This document shows positions 36,736 to 45,306 of a stretch of DNA of 64,000 nt, one piece after another (positions within the stretch are counted from its first letter, which is position 1; each line of letters opens with the position of its first letter). The DNA comes from Butyrivibrio sp. VCB2006 (GTDB lineage: Bacteria; Bacillota; Clostridia; Lachnospirales; Lachnospiraceae), in the NCBI RefSeq assembly GCF_000420945.1, contig NZ_ATVX01000004.1:1-64000 (forward strand). Direction: 5' to 3'. The notes below the pieces were generated by a model that saw only the letters and a list, made by a program, of their open reading frames with translations, was not told the DNA's origin and ran no database searches. The position numbers and the translations under genes were made by a program.

Positions 36736-38157
36736 TTATTTGGTCAGCAGTACACAGGTCTCTATAGACCTTGTAAATGGGAACATGTCCACCGGCACAG
36801 CCTTTTTAACCTTGTATCCGCCCTTGGTGATAAGTTCCAGGTCCCTTGCAAGAGAATCAGGGCTGCAGGAAATATATACGACCTTCTTGGGCGCCAGGTT
36901 GATCATGGAAGTGATGAACTCAGGTGTTGAGCCTGCTCTTGGAGGATCCATAAATACCAGATCCACCTTATCCCCCGAATCAGCCATCTGCTGCATAAAT
37001 CTCGTAGCATCATTTTCATAGAAAGTGATGTTGTTAACATCGTTAATCTTGGCGTTAAGCTTGGCATCGCTTACGGCATCCGAATTAAGCTCAACAGAAA
37101 TAACCTCTTTAACATGAGGGCTTGCGATGATTCCAATTGTTCCAACACCTGAATAGCAGTCAAGAGCAACCTCATCTCCCTTAAGATCTGCCATCTCAAT
37201 AGCAGTATTGTACAAAACTTCCTGCTGTATAGGATTAACCTGATAGAAAGACTTAGGACTTATCTTGAACTTCATACCACAGCAGATATCATAGATAAAT
37301 CCCGGGCCATACATAGGCTTTTCTTTGTCTCCCAGGATCATGCTGGTCTGCTTGTCGTTAACATTAAGAACAATAGTTGTAATCTCAGGATGCTCCTTTA
37401 AAAGAGCCTTCACAAAGTTATTCTTGGAAGGGAAAATAGGCGACACTGTTACAAGTACTACCATGATTTCCCCTGTATTCTTGCCTATTCTGATAAGAAC
37501 ATGGCGAAGCAGGCCATAACCATTGTCCTCGTCATAAGTTTTAATCTTAAAGGATTTGAGCATTCCGCGGATTGTGCCAATAATAGCATCTGCTTTCTGG
37601 TCCTCTAAAAGGCAGCTGTCGATAGGCACCACGTCATGAGTTCCCTCTCTGTATATTCCGGACAAAGGATTACCCTTTTTATCATGGGTAAATACCGCAT
37701 GAACCTTGCATCTGTAATGCTCAGGCTCTTCCATTCCCACAAAAGCAGCTACCCTTGTATATGGCTCCAAAAGCTCAGCCACATGGGCATGTTTCTGACG
37801 GAGCTGCTTGTCATAAGGTGTATCGATCATCTGACATGCGCCACACTTCTTGAAATATGGGCAGCGGCTCTTCTTGGTATTGCCATTCTCACTGTCCTGG
37901 CCAGTCTTAGAATTAGTCTTCTTGTCTACTAATCCTTTTCTAACTGTTTTCTTTCCATTATCAGAATAGCTTACTGATGATTTTTTCTTGGTTTCATCAT
38001 TTGCTACCCTTTTTTTTGTGCTTTCCTTAAGCCCATCAGTAAAAGAAGCTTTTTCCTTCTTCTCCTTTTTCTCGACTCCGGCACTCTTTGGTACCTTGCC
38101 TTTATTCATCTTCTCATTGATTTTCTCAAACTTTTTTACATTCTGATGATATGACAT
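36736..38157 (-). CDS. rlmD: 23S rRNA (uracil-5-)-methyltransferase RlmD/RumA family
   Basis: 473 residues. After a Lys/Ser-rich N-terminal extension of about 90 residues, the Fe-S cysteines CPYFKKCGACQM appear near residue 100. The SAM-binding DCYSGVGTIG is near 330, and the catalytic Cys is in VVYISCSPDSLARDL near 430. The enzyme makes m5U in 23S rRNA. The usual TRAM domain before the cysteines is not evident; the extension is instead highly charged and probably disordered. It lies 63 nt after a small gene of unknown function. Confidence 0.88.
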   Translation of the reverse strand: MSYHQNVKKFEKINEKMNKGKVPKSAGVEKKEKKEKASFTDGLKESTKKRVANDETKKKSSVSYSDNGKKTVRKGLVDKKTNSKTGQDSENGNTKKSRCPYFKKCGACQMIDTPYDKQLRQKHAHVAELLEPYTRVAAFVGMEEPEHYRCKVHAVFTHDKKGNPLSGIYREGTHDVVPIDSCLLEDQKADAIIGTIRGMLKSFKIKTYDEDNGYGLLRHVLIRIGKNTGEIMVVLVTVSPIFPSKNNFVKALLKEHPEITTIVLNVNDKQTSMILGDKEKPMYGPGFIYDICCGMKFKISPKSFYQVNPIQQEVLYNTAIEMADLKGDEVALDCYSGVGTIGIIASPHVKEVISVELNSDAVSDAKLNAKINDVNNITFYENDATRFMQQMADSGDKVDLVFMDPPRAGSTPEFITSMINLAPKKVVYISCSPDSLARDLELITKGGYKVKKAVPVDMFPFTRSIETCVLLTK

Positions 38158-38196
38158 ATCTATCCTCTTTTATTCAAACAAATAATCAAAACAAAA

Positions 38197-38217
38197 GTAG
38201 GGGCGCATGTCCCCTAC
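38197..38217 (-). terminator. Short terminator after the 134-residue gene
   Basis: A 7-bp GC-rich stem GTAGGGG/CCCCTAC with a 7-nt loop is followed on the minus strand by TTTTG. It lies 3 nt after the stop at 38221. Confidence 0.7.
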
Positions 38218-38220
38218 TCA

Positions 38221-38625
38221 TTATTCGTTTTCCTCTTCATAGTCCTCAGTACTATTCTCAAATTTCAGTTCAGGCATCTCAAGTCCATCGCTCTCGTCAT
38301 CAGACTTAACAGCCTCGCTTCTCCTACGGATACGATCATTAAACTTGATATCGCCGTTATCCTTGAACTTGATTCCCTCGATGCCCTGGGCAAGCTCTCT
38401 GGCTCTAAGGATTTCGCTCTTATTGATTCTGAAGGTGCATACAATCTTGCTGCCCTTTCTGTCAAAGAGGCGCTGAAGAATTGACTTGTCCTGCCATTCT
38501 ATGAAATACGAAATTCTATGTGCAAGGAATCTCTCTTCTAACTGCTTCTTGCTCTCGATGCTGTAAACCCTGCAAAAAGGAACTTCGTTGTTAAAAACCT
38601 GGTTATTCTGTATTATTGATGACAT
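38221..38625 (-). CDS. Small charged cytosolic protein of unknown function, 134 aa
   Basis: ATG at 38623-38625 was preferred to an upstream in-frame start because GGGAG precedes it. The N-terminal two thirds (CRVYSIESKKQLEERFLAHRISYFIEW) look like a compact alpha/beta fold. The last 45 residues are strongly acidic (SDDESDGLE, TEDYEEENE) and probably disordered. No catalytic motif is recognisable. The gene is upstream of rlmD with a terminator between. Confidence 0.65.
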   Translation of the reverse strand: MSSIIQNNQVFNNEVPFCRVYSIESKKQLEERFLAHRISYFIEWQDKSILQRLFDRKGSKIVCTFRINKSEILRARELAQGIEGIKFKDNGDIKFNDRIRRRSEAVKSDDESDGLEMPELKFENSTEDYEEENE

Positions 38626-38748
38626 AACTCCCTCTCCAAAAGTGATATTCCAAGTGAAATTATAGCATAGGGACACGTTCAAAAACAACTTTTATTGCAT
38701 CCGCCATTCTCATTGGTTAAGATGAATCTATAAGGAGGCACATTGACT

Positions 38749-40356
38749 ATGTTTTCATTTAGCACTTCTCTGCCCGAGGAAGTCGGAGTCTCCTCCGGTT
38801 CCATAAGGGATTTATTATTATATCTGGACGAAAAAGATATCCCAATGCATTCAATTCTCATTATGCGAAAGGATAAGCTTATCTTTGAAAAATACTACGC
38901 CCCATACCAAAAAGATACTCTTCACAGGATGTTTTCAATCAGTAAGAGTTTTACCGCCTTTGCCATATCTCTTTTAGCTGACGAAGGGAGACTCTCTTTG
39001 GACGATTCCATAACTGATTATTTCCCGGAATACACAAATGAAGCCACACATCCCTGGATAAAGGCCACCACCATCAGGAATATGCTGATGATGAGGACCT
39101 GTCACGCTTCAACCACCTATAAGGTCGACATGAAGTCCGACTGGGTCGAAAGCTTTTTTAACGTAGCTCCAACCCACAAACCGGGCACAGTGTTCCACTA
39201 TGACACCTCTGCAGCCCACGTTCTGTGCTCCCTTGTAGAAAAACTCACAGGGATGCCAATGCTTGATTATCTGAAAGACAAATTACTGCATCATCTGGAT
39301 TTCAGCGAAAACTCCTACATGGTAAAGGATCCCTTTGGCATTTCCATGGGTGGAAGCGGACTTATGGCAACTCCTATGGATATCCTTAAGGTTCTGTATG
39401 TCCTTGATAAAAAAGGTACTGTCACCTGCAGTGATGGCATAGTCAGAACTCTTTTGAATCCTGAATTTATCGAGCTTGCTACTTCTAACCTGTCCGATAA
39501 CATAATGACCGGCCCTCTTCCAAGCGAATCTGCCGGATACGGAATGCAGATCTGGCAAAACGAAATGGGAGGCTTTGTAATGTATGGTATGGGCGGGCAG
39601 CTGGCAATCAGCATTCCGGACAAAGAGCTTCTTATCATGACCACTGCAGATACTCAGGGAATCGCCGGTGGAAATCAGGTTATATATGATGGGATTTACA
39701 GAATTCTTTTACCGGGAATATCTGATACAGAGTCTGCAGATTTCGCTTCCGCAAATTCCAGCCATCGGGTAAAAGAAAAATCAGATTACGAGGCGCTTTG
39801 TGAAACCGCCAATGGCCTGAATATCTCTCTTCCAAGGATTCCGGAAAAAGAGACTTCTCAAGCCCCTGGAGGAGCCAGCCAAACTCCCAAATTCATTAAG
39901 GCTTTAGCGGATGCTAATTCCAAACCTATAATTTTAAATTATACCCTTTCCAAAAATCGTCAGGGATTTTCCAAAGTTCAGCTTGAGATTACAGAAGATA
40001 AATCTTTCATTCGCTTTTATGCAGGTGAAAACAAAGAAGCTTCACCGGTCTACGATATAACTTTTGGATTTCAAAGCATGCTTGAAGGTGAGCTTAAAAA
40101 GGTTATTACAAAGTGCTATGATATCAAGGGCGAACTGCCCTATGAAGTCCAAAATGGCACCCACTATACAGCAGGTGCCATCTGGCTTAGAGGAAACGTG
40201 TTGTATGTCCGCATTCACCTGATTGATGAATGCGTTGGAAGTCTTCGATTTGAGCTATACTTTGGGGATGATGATATCACCATTTTTATGCGCAAGATCG
40301 AAGAAACATACTTCAAAGAATTTGATGGTCATCTATACGGAACCCTTATCAGATAA
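38749..40356 (+). CDS. Serine hydrolase of the beta-lactamase (class C/PBP4*) family
   Basis: 535 residues on the plus strand, an exception to the local direction. The catalytic SxxK is in FSISKSF near residue 64, the Tyr motif in HYDTSAAHVLC near 150, and the H/KxG-like motif near YGMGGQLAIS around 285. The last 190 residues are beta-rich and resemble the C-terminal lipocalin-like domain of such hydrolases. There is no signal peptide, so it is probably cytosolic and may be an esterase rather than a beta-lactamase. AGGAGG lies ten bases before the ATG; a TTG two codons earlier is possible. Confidence 0.85.
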   Translation: MFSFSTSLPEEVGVSSGSIRDLLLYLDEKDIPMHSILIMRKDKLIFEKYYAPYQKDTLHRMFSISKSFTAFAISLLADEGRLSLDDSITDYFPEYTNEATHPWIKATTIRNMLMMRTCHASTTYKVDMKSDWVESFFNVAPTHKPGTVFHYDTSAAHVLCSLVEKLTGMPMLDYLKDKLLHHLDFSENSYMVKDPFGISMGGSGLMATPMDILKVLYVLDKKGTVTCSDGIVRTLLNPEFIELATSNLSDNIMTGPLPSESAGYGMQIWQNEMGGFVMYGMGGQLAISIPDKELLIMTTADTQGIAGGNQVIYDGIYRILLPGISDTESADFASANSSHRVKEKSDYEALCETANGLNISLPRIPEKETSQAPGGASQTPKFIKALADANSKPIILNYTLSKNRQGFSKVQLEITEDKSFIRFYAGENKEASPVYDITFGFQSMLEGELKKVITKCYDIKGELPYEVQNGTHYTAGAIWLRGNVLYVRIHLIDECVGSLRFELYFGDDDITIFMRKIEETYFKEFDGHLYGTLIR

Positions 40357-40376
40357 TTCTTTTTACTAAAAATCCG

Positions 40377-41717
40377 TCAAAATCTGAAACATACTACAAT
40401 TGAAAATGATACTGCCGCAAGGATAATACCTATCTGAGCGGCAGGTATTTTTTTATAGAAACGAATGATCATAAGGAAGCACCATACGATAACATTCATT
40501 ACTACCCATGAAGACAGGATTCTCTTTGGTGTGATTCCAAAGATTGCGATGTATACTCCCATAAGGTTACATGCTGCAAGAATTGCAAAGCCAAGTGCAA
40601 ACACAAAGAGCACTGTTGCAAGGATTCTGGTAGCCTTTTCTTCCCAAAGAGCTTTCTTGGAAAGGAAACATGATCCGGCTAAAATCGCAAAGTTTAAAAG
40701 TACCACTCTTATAAGGCTCCAAAAACTTCCCACGGCTCTAACTGATGCTTCATGAGCTGTAGCTGCAAATAAGCCCTTGTGATTGATGAAATCATAAATT
40801 GATGTGCCAAGGAATAATGTGTAGAGAAAGCATACGCTTCCAATTACGATATATGCTGAATATGCAGGAAGCTGATGGCATCCCTTGGTCTCTTTTTCAA
40901 AACTCTCTTCTGTTATGAAAGGCATACTCTTGTTGAGCGCACCGCCAACAAGGCTAAATAAAAACCAGCTGACAGGAATTGAAGCAATAATATAAATAAT
41001 GTTCTCTACTGTGTAATCCCAGAACTTCTGTGTAAAGAACTCATCAAGGGCTTCCAGGAACTTCTCTCCCACTTTCCTGAAGGTTTCGGATGCTTCGGAG
41101 AGCTGCACAAAAGCATATAAACATACACAGAATGCTATAAAAACAGATATTACAATTGTAAATACTGTCTTGGCAAAATTTTTTTTCTTTGGAGCTACAT
41201 CGTAAGCATCCTCAGGTTTCTCTTCTCTTTTGAATATAGCTATGATTCTGAGGAATATATTTGTAATAGGGATTGCTATAAAGCCCTGGAAACAGTCTAC
41301 AATGAAAAGTATTCCGCTTCGTCCGGCTGCAAGGGATCCGGTCCTTGCAAGAACATAATAGATAATGGTAAAGTGCCACAAAAAGATCTGGTAAAACTCC
41401 CAATCATCATGGAAATTCCATAAAGCAAGTCCAATTGACTGTAAGATAATGCATCCCACAAAGATAATAGGTTCATACATGGAATTCTTTTTCTCAGCAA
41501 TACTCTGATAGGTCACGCCAACCTTGTTAGCAAATATTTCTGTACAAATAAGGAATATAACGGCAAATCCAAGCATTCTGATTCCGTATCTGTTCTGAAG
41601 AAATGGAACGTCACAAACACCGGCTCCCCATGCCATGTATTTGATATAAATAAAACCGATTACATAGCTAATGATGGCAGCCCACCTGAATACTGCCTTT
41701 TTTTCTTTAATTTCCAT
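40377..41717 (-). CDS. Polytopic membrane protein (DUF4153-like), 446 aa
   Basis: About eleven hydrophobic segments with a charged loop around residues 165-185 (FKREEKPEDAYDVAPKKK). The pattern of spans and the segment ending in KRILSSWVVMNVIVWCFLM recall DUF4153/DUF4173 membrane proteins, whose function is unknown. ATG at 41715-41717 has GGAGG five bases upstream. It follows the XRE/DUF2975 pair by 54 nt and could share their transcript; the three genes may form one unit. Confidence 0.65.
   Translation of the reverse strand: MEIKEKKAVFRWAAIISYVIGFIYIKYMAWGAGVCDVPFLQNRYGIRMLGFAVIFLICTEIFANKVGVTYQSIAEKKNSMYEPIIFVGCIILQSIGLALWNFHDDWEFYQIFLWHFTIIYYVLARTGSLAAGRSGILFIVDCFQGFIAIPITNIFLRIIAIFKREEKPEDAYDVAPKKKNFAKTVFTIVISVFIAFCVCLYAFVQLSEASETFRKVGEKFLEALDEFFTQKFWDYTVENIIYIIASIPVSWFLFSLVGGALNKSMPFITEESFEKETKGCHQLPAYSAYIVIGSVCFLYTLFLGTSIYDFINHKGLFAATAHEASVRAVGSFWSLIRVVLLNFAILAGSCFLSKKALWEEKATRILATVLFVFALGFAILAACNLMGVYIAIFGITPKRILSSWVVMNVIVWCFLMIIRFYKKIPAAQIGIILAAVSFSIVVCFRF
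40412..40454 (+). terminator. Possible plus-strand terminator inside the convergent gene
   Basis: Reading the plus strand, CTGCCGC pairs with GCGGCAG across a 19-nt loop and is followed by GTATTTTTTT. It lies 56 nt after the serine hydrolase stop but within the last codons of the convergent membrane-protein gene. No other terminator is seen for the plus-strand gene. Confidence 0.45.
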
Positions 41718-41771
41718 ACTGTCCTCCAAATGACTTATATTATTGGTCTGATCTTGATACCTGATGAATTT

Positions 41772-41996
41772 TTATTCATCACTGTCCGGTCCATCCTCCG
41801 GCACATATTCCAGGATGTCTCCGGGCTGGCAATTTAGCTCTTTACAAATTGCATTCAGTGTAGAAAATCTTATTGCCTTAGCTTTATTATTCTTAAGGAT
41901 AGACAAATTTGCCGGTGTAATGTCTACTCTCTCTGCCAGGTCCCCCGCGCCAATCTTGCGCATTGCCATTACCACATCCAGATTAACTCTTATCAT
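41772..41996 (-). CDS. Small XRE-family regulator
   Basis: 74 residues. A helix-turn-helix (IGAGDLAERVDITPANLSILKN) is followed by FSTLNAICKELNCQPGDILEY, the typical layout of the compact Cro/C1 regulators found behind DUF2975 genes. It is 10 nt from the DUF2975 gene stop, so they are co-transcribed. Paired direct repeats next to the promoter of that operon are its likely binding site. Confidence 0.9.
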   Translation of the reverse strand: MIRVNLDVVMAMRKIGAGDLAERVDITPANLSILKNNKAKAIRFSTLNAICKELNCQPGDILEYVPEDGPDSDE

Positions 41997-42006
41997 GACT
42001 ACCTCC

Positions 42007-42489
42007 TCATACTGTTAAATCCAGTTCATCTTTCATCTCAACTGCCTTGGCAAATGCATGGCTGATAACACTTATGATGGGTGTCACAAAAGCAGTTGTA
42101 ACTGTGATGACAAAGATCATGTATGTACAGGTAATTCCAATCGCAAATGTGATTACGCAGGCCAGAAATACAAGATTACTAAGAATCCTCAGAGCTCTGA
42201 CATTTTGTTCAACGAAAACTTCTCCAAGCTCTATTCTGCAAACCAGCTTATATAACATAAACAAAAAGATAAACAGAATAGTTGCAAGAATATATCCGCC
42301 AATTAACATAATCCAATATCTATACGCATCCGGGGCCAGTGGTGTCGTCTTAGTCATGACTATTTCTACAATCTTCGGCCCCAAGACACACATAACCACT
42401 GCTGCAACTGTAAGAACAACAATAAAAGCCTTGGTTGCTCCTATACTGGCCAGTTCTCCAACTTTGCTTTTTTCCTTTCCGTTACCCAT
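42007..42489 (-). CDS. DUF2975 membrane protein
   Basis: 160 residues with four hydrophobic segments. LYKLVCRIELGEVFVEQNVRALR between spans two and three is the conserved DUF2975 loop. Function unknown; these proteins occur with a small XRE regulator and may sense an envelope signal. ATG at 42487-42489 has GGAGG eight bases upstream. First gene of a two- or three-gene operon with a clear promoter. Confidence 0.88.
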   Translation of the reverse strand: MGNGKEKSKVGELASIGATKAFIVVLTVAAVVMCVLGPKIVEIVMTKTTPLAPDAYRYWIMLIGGYILATILFIFLFMLYKLVCRIELGEVFVEQNVRALRILSNLVFLACVITFAIGITCTYMIFVITVTTAFVTPIISVISHAFAKAVEMKDELDLTV

Positions 42490-42555
42490 CGCAATTTCCT
42501 CCAAAATCAAACTAATATTTAATAACTTCTCTCATATTTACGATTTGTTGAATTA

Positions 42556-42627
42556 AGAATAATACACATAAATCCGAATGTCAATATATTTTTATTGTTA
42601 TTCGATATATTTATATTGTTTTTCGAT
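42556..42627 (-). promoter_or_regulatory. Promoter and paired operator repeats for the DUF2975-XRE operon
   Basis: Minus-strand -35 TTGACA (42579-42584) and -10 TATTCT (42556-42561) are 17 bp apart. Just upstream are two direct repeats ATCGAAWAACAATA (42593-42606 and 42614-42627) whose starts are 21 bp apart, two turns of the helix. This suggests cooperative binding of a dimer pair, probably the XRE protein. The remainder of the 302-bp gap to 42791 holds the plus-strand promoter region of the peptide genes. Confidence 0.7.
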
Positions 42628-42740
42628 TTTACCAATGTATATTTACAATTTATGGTAAACTTTTAACAATTTGGACACAGCTGTTACAGAAGTGATAGAT
42701 TTCTTTACTCTGCTCAGACGCAGTGCTAACATTACGTCTT

Positions 42741-42758
42741 GTGAGTTGGCCAACTTAC
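42741..42758. promoter_or_regulatory. 18-bp near-perfect palindrome upstream of the first peptide gene
   Basis: GTGAGTTGGCCAACTTAC is symmetric except for one pair. It ends 33 bp before the ATG of the first precursor-like gene. It could be an operator or an mRNA hairpin; no regulator for it is evident. Confidence 0.5.
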
Positions 42759-42791
42759 AGGAGTATAAAAGTATCATGGAGGAAAGAAGTA

Positions 42792-42974
42792 ATGAAAACT
42801 TGGAACACACCAGTTATCGAAGAGCTTGAGATCAACCAGACAGCAGGCGGCGGCCCAAAGAGCAATAATTTCGACAACATTTACCTTACAGATGAGCAGT
42901 TAGACGCTCTTAGAAAGCTTGGTTTTGACGTTACCGGCGATTGGGCTGGTTTCGCTAAAGTAAGCGGTAAATAA
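42792..42974 (+). CDS. RiPP precursor-like peptide 1, 60 aa
   Basis: The start is the ATG at 42792, with GGAGG nine bases upstream; it begins MKTWNTPVIEEL. This leader style (aromatic, then x-P-V-x-E-E-L, then N-Q-T-A) matches lasso peptide leaders recognised by RRE domains, where Thr sits two residues before the core. After QTA comes GGGP, then Asp ten residues into a putative core starting at the first Gly. The remaining 30 residues (DEQLDALRKLGFDV... ending KVSGK) are conserved with the second copy. It converges on a lasso-cyclase-like gene. Core boundaries and product class are not proven. Confidence 0.75.
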   Translation: MKTWNTPVIEELEINQTAGGGPKSNNFDNIYLTDEQLDALRKLGFDVTGDWAGFAKVSGK

Positions 42975-42987
42975 TCACAAGATCAGA

Positions 42988-43023
42988 AGAGTTTGACGCA
43001 GCAATGTGTCAAACTCTTTTTTT
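42988..43023 (+). terminator. Terminator after peptide gene 1
   Basis: A perfect 10-bp stem AGAGTTTGAC/GTCAAACTCT with a 10-nt loop is followed by six T residues. The second peptide gene therefore probably has its own promoter in 43030-43130. Confidence 0.9.
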
Positions 43024-43151
43024 GTGCAAATATTAAATCTTTATAAAACTAATTTGTTACATTTTTGTAAGAATTGTGTACGCTTTTAAATAAACATGTT
43101 ATTATTTCGTTAAGTTTTAGGTATATATATATCAAACAGGAGGAATGACGT

Positions 43152-43334
43152 ATGAAGACTTGGAACAGACCTGTTCTCGAAGAGCTTGCTCTTAACCAGA
43201 CAGCAGGCGGCGGCCCTAGAAGCCAGAAAATGGATCATGTGTATCTTTCAGAAGAGGAAATCGAATTTCTCAGAAAACATGGTCACGATGTATCCGGTGA
43301 TTGGACCGGATTCCAGAAAGTAAGTGGTCAGTAA
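43152..43334 (+). CDS. RiPP precursor-like peptide 2, 60 aa
   Basis: Same length and layout as the first peptide: MKTWNRPVLEELALNQTAGGGP, then a divergent stretch, then HDVSGDWTGFQKVSGQ. Invariant between the two are MKTWN-PV-EEL, NQTAGGGP, the Asp at core position 10, LRK-G, DV-GDW-GF-KVSG. AGGAGG lies upstream of the ATG. The strong conservation of the C-terminal part is unusual for lasso cores and is discussed under findings. It ends 37 nt from the convergent cyclase-like gene. Confidence 0.75.
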   Translation: MKTWNRPVLEELALNQTAGGGPRSQKMDHVYLSEEEIEFLRKHGHDVSGDWTGFQKVSGQ

Positions 43335-43340
43335 TTCCAG

Positions 43341-43369
43341 AAAGAGCTTGGCGTAATGCCAAGCTCTTT
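43341..43369. terminator. Bidirectional terminator between peptide 2 and the cyclase-like gene
   Basis: A perfect 12-bp stem AAAGAGCTTGGC/GCCAAGCTCTTT with a 5-nt loop. On the plus strand it is followed by CTTATTTTT; on the minus strand it lies directly after the convergent stop codon. Confidence 0.85.
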
Positions 43370-43370
43370 C

Positions 43371-45296
43371 TTATTTTTCTCCGTATTTATCTAAAAACGA
43401 ACTGCATGACAGGATTTTCACTTTTCTCATAAGATTATCCTCAGATGTCTTAGCTTTTAGCACATCTATTGCTTTATTAGTATCAAAGTATCTCGTCAAG
43501 TTGGAATTAAGGCCTTCTCCATTTTTCCTGATATCCTGATTGTCATACTTCTCATATCTCATTACGGCATCGCCACTTTGTCTTCCTCTCCTTGAAATGA
43601 CCCCTCTTATCTCGTCGGGAACATATTCATTAAGATAACTGCGAACCAATTTTCTCTCGACGCCATCCCAAGCCAGGCATCTATATGGAAGCTTCAAGCA
43701 TAACTCTATAATCCTCTTATCTTCAGTTGGATCTCTTATAATACAGCCATTAAACAATCCATCCTTTGTTTTGTAAATTCCCATAAGCTGAAGCAGCAGC
43801 GGCGAAACAGTATTATTTCTGTATTGCCCAATTGTTTTCATGCTTTGGCCATCTCTTTTAAATCTTTCTTCCCAAGTTTCTCTAATATTATATTTTTTAG
43901 AGAGTTCTTTTCGAAGAAGTTCTTCATCCAGAAAGCCATCTAACTGTACTTTTTGAGCGCCAAATGTATCCTCACAAAAAATACGTAACAATCTTTTTCT
44001 GCTGACCTTTATATTTTTCCCATACCTAGACAGCTGCATTCCAGCCGTAATAACTTTGCCCTCAGTCAGCGCCATATATGCACTTTTAAATATATCCCCA
44101 TAGGAAATGGTCATGTTTCCGTAAGCACCATCTAAGACAATCTTGCACTTGTCTTCCACTGCCTTTTTATATACTTCAGACATCCAAATGTGGTTAATTG
44201 CAGCCTTACTTGGAAATTCAAGATAATCAACCAGCTTATCCAGATCTGTCAATGCGCTCTTGCCTTCGCAATCCAGAAAATGTGGAATAATATTCTTATA
44301 TTTTTGGCATATTATCTCCACACCTTTAGTTTCATCATCAATCCAATAGCCATACTTATTTTCGTGTTTATGATCAAATTCTTTTAAAGGAATTGATGTG
44401 TAACTATATAAAGGCTTATTTTCTTCCTGTAAAAAAGTTGCTGCTACACTTCCCACTGCCGAAGAGTCTAATCCGCTACTAAGTGAAATAGCCACATTAG
44501 CATCAGTTCTGGTTGCGTCTTCTACACATTTTTTAAATGTATCAACAAAAAGTGTCCTACATTCTTCTTCAGTAAGCTTCTTATCCATCTTGATATTTGA
44601 TAATGGATCATAATACTTGATTTTAGTTACTGATATCTCACCCTTATCATACTCAGCCTTTATGCCGGTACCATATGGCAAAATATATACATTTTCAAAT
44701 GGTGTTAAACCGACAAACAGAAGAGTTGTTGGATTATCTGTGGCCATACAGGCTGTCATCCACTTTTCATCAAATTCAATATTGTCAACTGCATCTGTTA
44801 TGCAACTCGTAAGCGTTCCAAAATAGACCTTGCTTCCCTCAACATAATAGTGAACACATCGTGAAGAAGTATGGTCCGTATATAAATGAAACTCATTTTT
44901 ATTTTGGTCATAGACAGCAAAAGAAAACAGTCCTAATACATGATTGCCAAATGCCTCGCCCCAGGTTTGGTATGCCAAAAGTAACAATCTACCATCAGGA
45001 GTATCCGATGATAGCTTCTCACCTGAAATTTCCCTGTTTAGCTCCAAAATCAGTTTTTCTCTATCATCTAATACACAATCCGCAGTAAAAAATATGCTGT
45101 CTTCACTATATGGAAGTACCTCGAAATGGGATTCTTTAGTTATAAATTGAATTCCACAGGCCATATAAACATTACCGCTTTGTAAATGTCTAACATCATC
45201 TACCTTATATTTACTAATGCACTTGCTCATTCTGCCCGAAATATCTTGTTCAAGCCCTTTTCCTGATAAGTCTATGCATCCCCAAATTGCTGACAT
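43371..45296 (-). CDS. Asparagine-synthetase-like enzyme, lasso-cyclase type
   Basis: 641 residues. The N-terminal glutaminase-like half starts MSAIWG, so the catalytic Cys2 of true AsnB is missing. The C-terminal half has the ATP-pyrophosphatase motif SLSSGLDSSAVGSVAA near residue 275 and a later LDGAYGNMTISYGD where AsnB has its second loop. This architecture is typical of lasso peptide cyclases (McjC type), which adenylate an Asp/Glu side chain and close a ring with the core N-terminus. GGGAG precedes the ATG and overlaps the end of the kinase-like gene, suggesting translational coupling. Convergent with the peptide genes. True asparagine synthetase is less likely given the missing Cys and the context. 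Confidence 0.82.
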   Translation of the reverse strand: MSAIWGCIDLSGKGLEQDISGRMSKCISKYKVDDVRHLQSGNVYMACGIQFITKESHFEVLPYSEDSIFFTADCVLDDREKLILELNREISGEKLSSDTPDGRLLLLAYQTWGEAFGNHVLGLFSFAVYDQNKNEFHLYTDHTSSRCVHYYVEGSKVYFGTLTSCITDAVDNIEFDEKWMTACMATDNPTTLLFVGLTPFENVYILPYGTGIKAEYDKGEISVTKIKYYDPLSNIKMDKKLTEEECRTLFVDTFKKCVEDATRTDANVAISLSSGLDSSAVGSVAATFLQEENKPLYSYTSIPLKEFDHKHENKYGYWIDDETKGVEIICQKYKNIIPHFLDCEGKSALTDLDKLVDYLEFPSKAAINHIWMSEVYKKAVEDKCKIVLDGAYGNMTISYGDIFKSAYMALTEGKVITAGMQLSRYGKNIKVSRKRLLRIFCEDTFGAQKVQLDGFLDEELLRKELSKKYNIRETWEERFKRDGQSMKTIGQYRNNTVSPLLLQLMGIYKTKDGLFNGCIIRDPTEDKRIIELCLKLPYRCLAWDGVERKLVRSYLNEYVPDEIRGVISRRGRQSGDAVMRYEKYDNQDIRKNGEGLNSNLTRYFDTNKAIDVLKAKTSEDNLMRKVKILSCSSFLDKYGEK

Positions 45297-45306
45297 AACT
45301 GCTCCC

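Noticed and set aside
43371-45296. Genuine asparagine synthetase
   Set aside because: Residue 2 is Ser rather than the catalytic Cys, and the gene is convergent with two leader-bearing peptides and linked to an HprK-like gene. It is not fully excluded.
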